Positions 22,489 through 24,301 of a DNA stretch of 24,301 bases are shown here, one piece after another. Numbering within the stretch: the first letter of the stretch is position 1; each line of letters opens with the position of its first letter. This stretch comes from Rhodoplanes sp049284695 (GTDB taxonomy: Bacteria > Pseudomonadota > Alphaproteobacteria > Rhizobiales > Xanthobacteraceae), in the NCBI GenBank assembly GCA_049284695.1, contig JBAPYK010000202.1, positions 1 to 24,301 of the forward strand, in the 5' to 3' direction. The notes under the pieces were generated by a model. The model was not told the origin of the DNA. It made no database searches and saw nothing but the letters and a program-made list of their open reading frames with translations. The position numbers and the translations under genes are program-made.

Positions 22489-23013
22489 ATGGCCAACAAG
22501 ACGTCCAAGAAGTCAACGAAGGTCGCCAAGAAAGCCGCCGCCAAGCGGGTCGCTGCGAAGGCGGCCAAGCCGCGCAAGACGGCGCCGAAGTCGCAGTCCC
22601 GCAAGGTCGCGAAGCCGGCTCTCCTCGCAGGCGGCAACCCTCAGATCGCGAAGGCCGACGGCGACGCCCCCGTGCAGGCCTACATCGCGGCCATGCCGGG
22701 TTGGAAACGCGACGTCGGGCGCCGCCTCGACGCGCTCATCGCACGCACCATCCCCGGCGTACGCAAGGCCGTCAAATGGAACTCGCCCTTCTACGGCGTC
22801 GAGGGCCAAGGCTGGTTCCTCAGCTTTCACTGCTTCACGACGTACGTCAAAGTGGCCTTTTTCCGCGGCGCGTCGCTGCGTCCTGTCCCGCCCGGCGAGT
22901 CCAAGCACAAGGACGTGCGCTACCTCGACATCCGCGAGGACGACCAGCTCGACGAAGCTCGGCTGGCCGCTTGGGTGAAGCAAGCGAGCCTTTTGCCCGG
23001 CGAACGCATGTGA
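22489..23013 (+). CDS. DUF1801 protein with Lys/Ala-rich N-terminal tail
   Basis: A 174-aa protein. The first 43 residues are almost only Lys, Ala, Arg, Ser, Thr and Val (MANKTSKKSTKVAKKAAAKR and on), like histone H1 or AlgP-type tails. Then comes a DUF1801 (YdhG-like) domain: VQAYIAAMPGWKRDVGRRLD, GVRKAVKWNSPFYGVEGQGW, FLSFHCFTTYVKVAFFRGA and KHKDVRYLDIRE. The family's function is unknown. A cationic tail of this type suggests nucleic-acid binding or association with the nucleoid (inference). An in-frame GTG nine bases earlier (22480) is possible, but ATG 22489 gives the usual MANK start. The gene is monocistronic and convergent with the lipoprotein gene. Confidence 0.82.
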   Translation: MANKTSKKSTKVAKKAAAKRVAAKAAKPRKTAPKSQSRKVAKPALLAGGNPQIAKADGDAPVQAYIAAMPGWKRDVGRRLDALIARTIPGVRKAVKWNSPFYGVEGQGWFLSFHCFTTYVKVAFFRGASLRPVPPGESKHKDVRYLDIREDDQLDEARLAAWVKQASLLPGERM

Positions 23014-23046
23014 GCGGCCAGCACATCGACGCGGGAACGGGAGGCG

Positions 23047-23797
23047 TTAGCGCGAGGGCGACTGAAGGATATCGATTTCGTGCTGATCATTGCCCACAAG
23101 CACGGCCAGCGAATAGCGCTTTGGTCCACGCGATGTATCCGATACAGGCGGCTGAATGTGAAGCTGGCCACCATACCACTCGCCGGGAAATAACGTGTTG
23201 TCTTTGATAACGCTTCGCTCAAGAGAGGCGAGGTTGCGCTGGCCTGTTTCGATGGTATTGGCGACCAAAGCCGCGTTCTCAGCCGAAGCGCGAGCTTGAG
23301 CCGCTGAAGCAGCGTTAGGATCGTAAAAGCTACCTGTTGGTGTCGCCACGAGGCGTGTATGTGGTCGACTGAAAACTTCCGTAGCCCGCGTTAGCTGCGG
23401 ACATGGCGTTGCCGGCGACGGCAAGACCAGCACCAAACTTGCGGATCGTCTGTCTAGTCTCTTCCTCGCTCACAAGCTGTTCGTAAGGGACGACCTGCAG
23501 GCGAGCGGGGGCACCATTGAGCATCTGCACCGCTTCGATATTCGCAACACGGAAGTCAATTGGAGCGCGGCTGAGGTTGTAGATTGCCAGTGCGAAAACA
23601 GGGCGATCACCGGAGGTGAACTTTCGCGTCGCCGGCCTCGCGATGACAATTGAATTGGCTTTGCGCGACACCAAAGCGCTTTGCCCGTCGCGAACTATTG
23701 CCTCTTGCTCAGCCTTAGGAGTGAACTTAACCGCTTCGGAAGTAGAGCAAGCTGCGCAGAACGCCGCGACAGCAACCGCTACCGTAAGGCTTAGCAT
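23047..23797 (-). pseudogene. Frameshifted lipoprotein of unknown family
   Basis: From ATG 23797 (GGGG ribosome site) the frame gives a signal peptide (MLSLTVAVAVAAFCAAC) with a lipobox-like CAAC, then RDGQSALVSRKANSIVIARP, DRPVFALAIYNLSRAPIDFR and ends QSTTYTPRGDTNR at 23330. One base out of phase near 23345-23350 it continues ATPTGSFYDPNAASAAQARA, then NLASLERSVIKDNTLFPGEW and SLAVLVGNDQHEIDIL, stopping at 23047. Loss of one G would restore a protein of about 250 residues. Both halves are hydrophilic, periplasmic-looking and compositionally continuous, so they are one gene. No family is recognised; the region around VFALAIYNLS resembles a beta-sandwich. The shift may be decay or an error. 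Confidence 0.65.
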
Positions 23798-23911
23798 GAC
23801 AACACCCCCCGGTTACAGGCAAGGATGAATTTTGCACAACCAGGAGGAAGTGGCAGCGGGAGAAGTTACGTAGCGGTGTTAACGTATCCTTAACCTCGCA
23901 CGAGGCGTTCT

Positions 23912-23925
23912 CAGGACGCGTCCTG
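23912..23925. terminator. 14-bp palindrome after the HTH ORF
   Basis: CAGGACGCGTCCTG is a perfect palindrome one base past the TGA of the minus-strand HTH ORF. A second small hairpin (CCTCG-ca-CGAGG, about 23894-23905) follows it. Together they could end the transcript, but no T-run is present. Confidence 0.35.
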
Positions 23926-23926
23926 C

Positions 23927-24088
23927 TCACATGCCCCAAACCGCAAGAGCAGCTTCCGCGCTCGTTGGATCATCCTTGAGGCTGTAGATCGTTTGGCGGC
24001 TAAGGCCTGTCGCGTTGGCAATGCGGCCGATCGCGGCTTCCTGCCCAAGCAGGCCTCGTACTGTAGGATACTGATTTAATTTATACAT
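23927..24088 (-). CDS. Short helix-turn-helix protein, resolvase-tail-like
   Basis: 53 aa from ATG 24088. The sequence GQEAAIGRIANATGLSRQTI then YSLKDDPTSAEAALAVWGM forms a helix-turn-helix like the C-terminal DNA-binding part of Hin/resolvase-type serine recombinases. The catalytic recombinase domain is absent, so this is either a small DNA-binding protein or the remnant of a recombinase. No ribosome site is visible. The frame is open upstream to GTG 24118 and on to the TAG at 24158-24160 that ends the right-edge gene, in the same frame, with LLSKLENVAFRFVSL in between. It could therefore be the distal part of one interrupted gene. Confidence 0.5.
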   Translation of the reverse strand: MYKLNQYPTVRGLLGQEAAIGRIANATGLSRQTIYSLKDDPTSAEAALAVWGM

Positions 24089-24157
24089 ATTCGTTGCAGT
24101 CGGGTGGCGGAGGGACACGAACCGGAATGCAACATTCTCCAGTTTAGAAAGCAGGAG

Positions 24158-24301
24158 CTAAACAGCACGTCGACCATCCACTCTCTCCATGATGGACAGC
24201 GCCGCTTCGCCGATTTCTGCCGCACGCCCAACGAACAGGCCGCCGCCATTAGTCAGCCCGTCGGGTGATCGTGCGGACCGCATTGGCGGTCGGCCGGGCG
24301 T
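24158..24301 (-). CDS. C-terminal end of an unknown gene (partial)
   Basis: The frame enters from the right edge and reads 47 residues to TAG at 24158-24160: PPMRSARSPDGLTNGGGLFV then GRAAEIGEAALSIMERVDGR and RAV. The composition and the amphipathic EIGEAALSIMERV helix look like coding sequence. No family is recognised. A second frame across 24250-24300 (TANAVRTITRRAD) is also open, so the frame is not certain near the edge. Confidence 0.4.
   Translation of the reverse strand, partial: TPGRPPMRSARSPDGLTNGGGLFVGRAAEIGEAALSIMERVDGRRAV

Noticed and set aside
24095..24165. tRNA-like 3' segment on the minus strand (a TTTCTAA loop and GGTTCG followed by CTCCGCC), considered as a tRNA gene or attachment site
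   Set aside because: The T-stem pairs at only two of five positions and no matching 5' acceptor strand is found; the region also overlaps open coding frames.
1..24301. CRISPR array, rRNA, insertion sequence or restriction-type defence genes
   Set aside because: No regularly spaced direct repeats, rRNA-like segments, intact transposases or defence domains were seen on reading both strands.

Overview
The window reads as chromosomal DNA of a high-GC alphaproteobacterium, most likely Hyphomicrobiales (Bradyrhizobium/Rhodopseudomonas-like). This is inferred from codon bias toward G/C, GGAGG-type ribosome sites, a dispersed palindromic repeat whose spurious translation contains GLDPRIH, and small accessory proteins (a DPNQPRDDRGRW protein, a DUF6968-like protein) of a type common in that group. 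Taxonomy was not tested by any search.

Layout. 1-60: C-terminus of a c-type cytochrome. 81-4650 (minus): a tightly coupled operon of an ArsR/SmtB regulator with the cysteine spacing of the persulfide sensors BigR/SqrR, a periplasmic adaptor and an RND efflux pump. A DUF2892 (YgaP-like) membrane protein and an AhpD-like protein run divergently at 4737-5454. An AT-rich double palindrome in the shared intergenic region is the likely operator. 5443-9180: a small hypothetical gene, an exported LVIVD beta-propeller protein, and a NamZ (exo-N-acetylmuramidase)/DOMON-like pair.

9369-16958 (minus): a ten-gene Mrp/Mbh-like cation/proton antiporter cluster, transcribed in the order E, F, G, DUF4040-MbhE, B, C, D, D, a 92-aa two-TM protein, D. 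Seven of its eight junctions from E to the second D are 4-base ATGA or ATAG overlaps or something close to them. The large NuoL-like N-terminal half of MrpA is missing and there are three MrpD/NuoM-type subunits. A perfect 16-bp hairpin separates the first eight genes from the last two. A MAPEG protein lies upstream.

17590-17956 is a palindrome-rich repeat region leading to an intact GMC oxidoreductase (17957-19606). From about 19.6 kb the window becomes an accessory, decaying region with more AT. It holds a DUF6968-like gene, a frameshifted small protein, an ORF interrupted by TGA, an exported cytochrome c, an unknown membrane protein, a frameshifted C-terminal scrap of a MetE-type methyltransferase, a DUF1801 protein with a Lys/Ala-rich tail, a frameshifted lipoprotein, an HTH ORF resembling a resolvase tail, and a gene running off the right edge. 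No rRNA, complete tRNA, CRISPR array or intact insertion sequence was seen.

The two most interesting units are the putative persulfide-responsive efflux operon and the MrpA-less antiporter cluster. In the latter, the DUF4040 gene appears to use a non-AUG (AUA) start.
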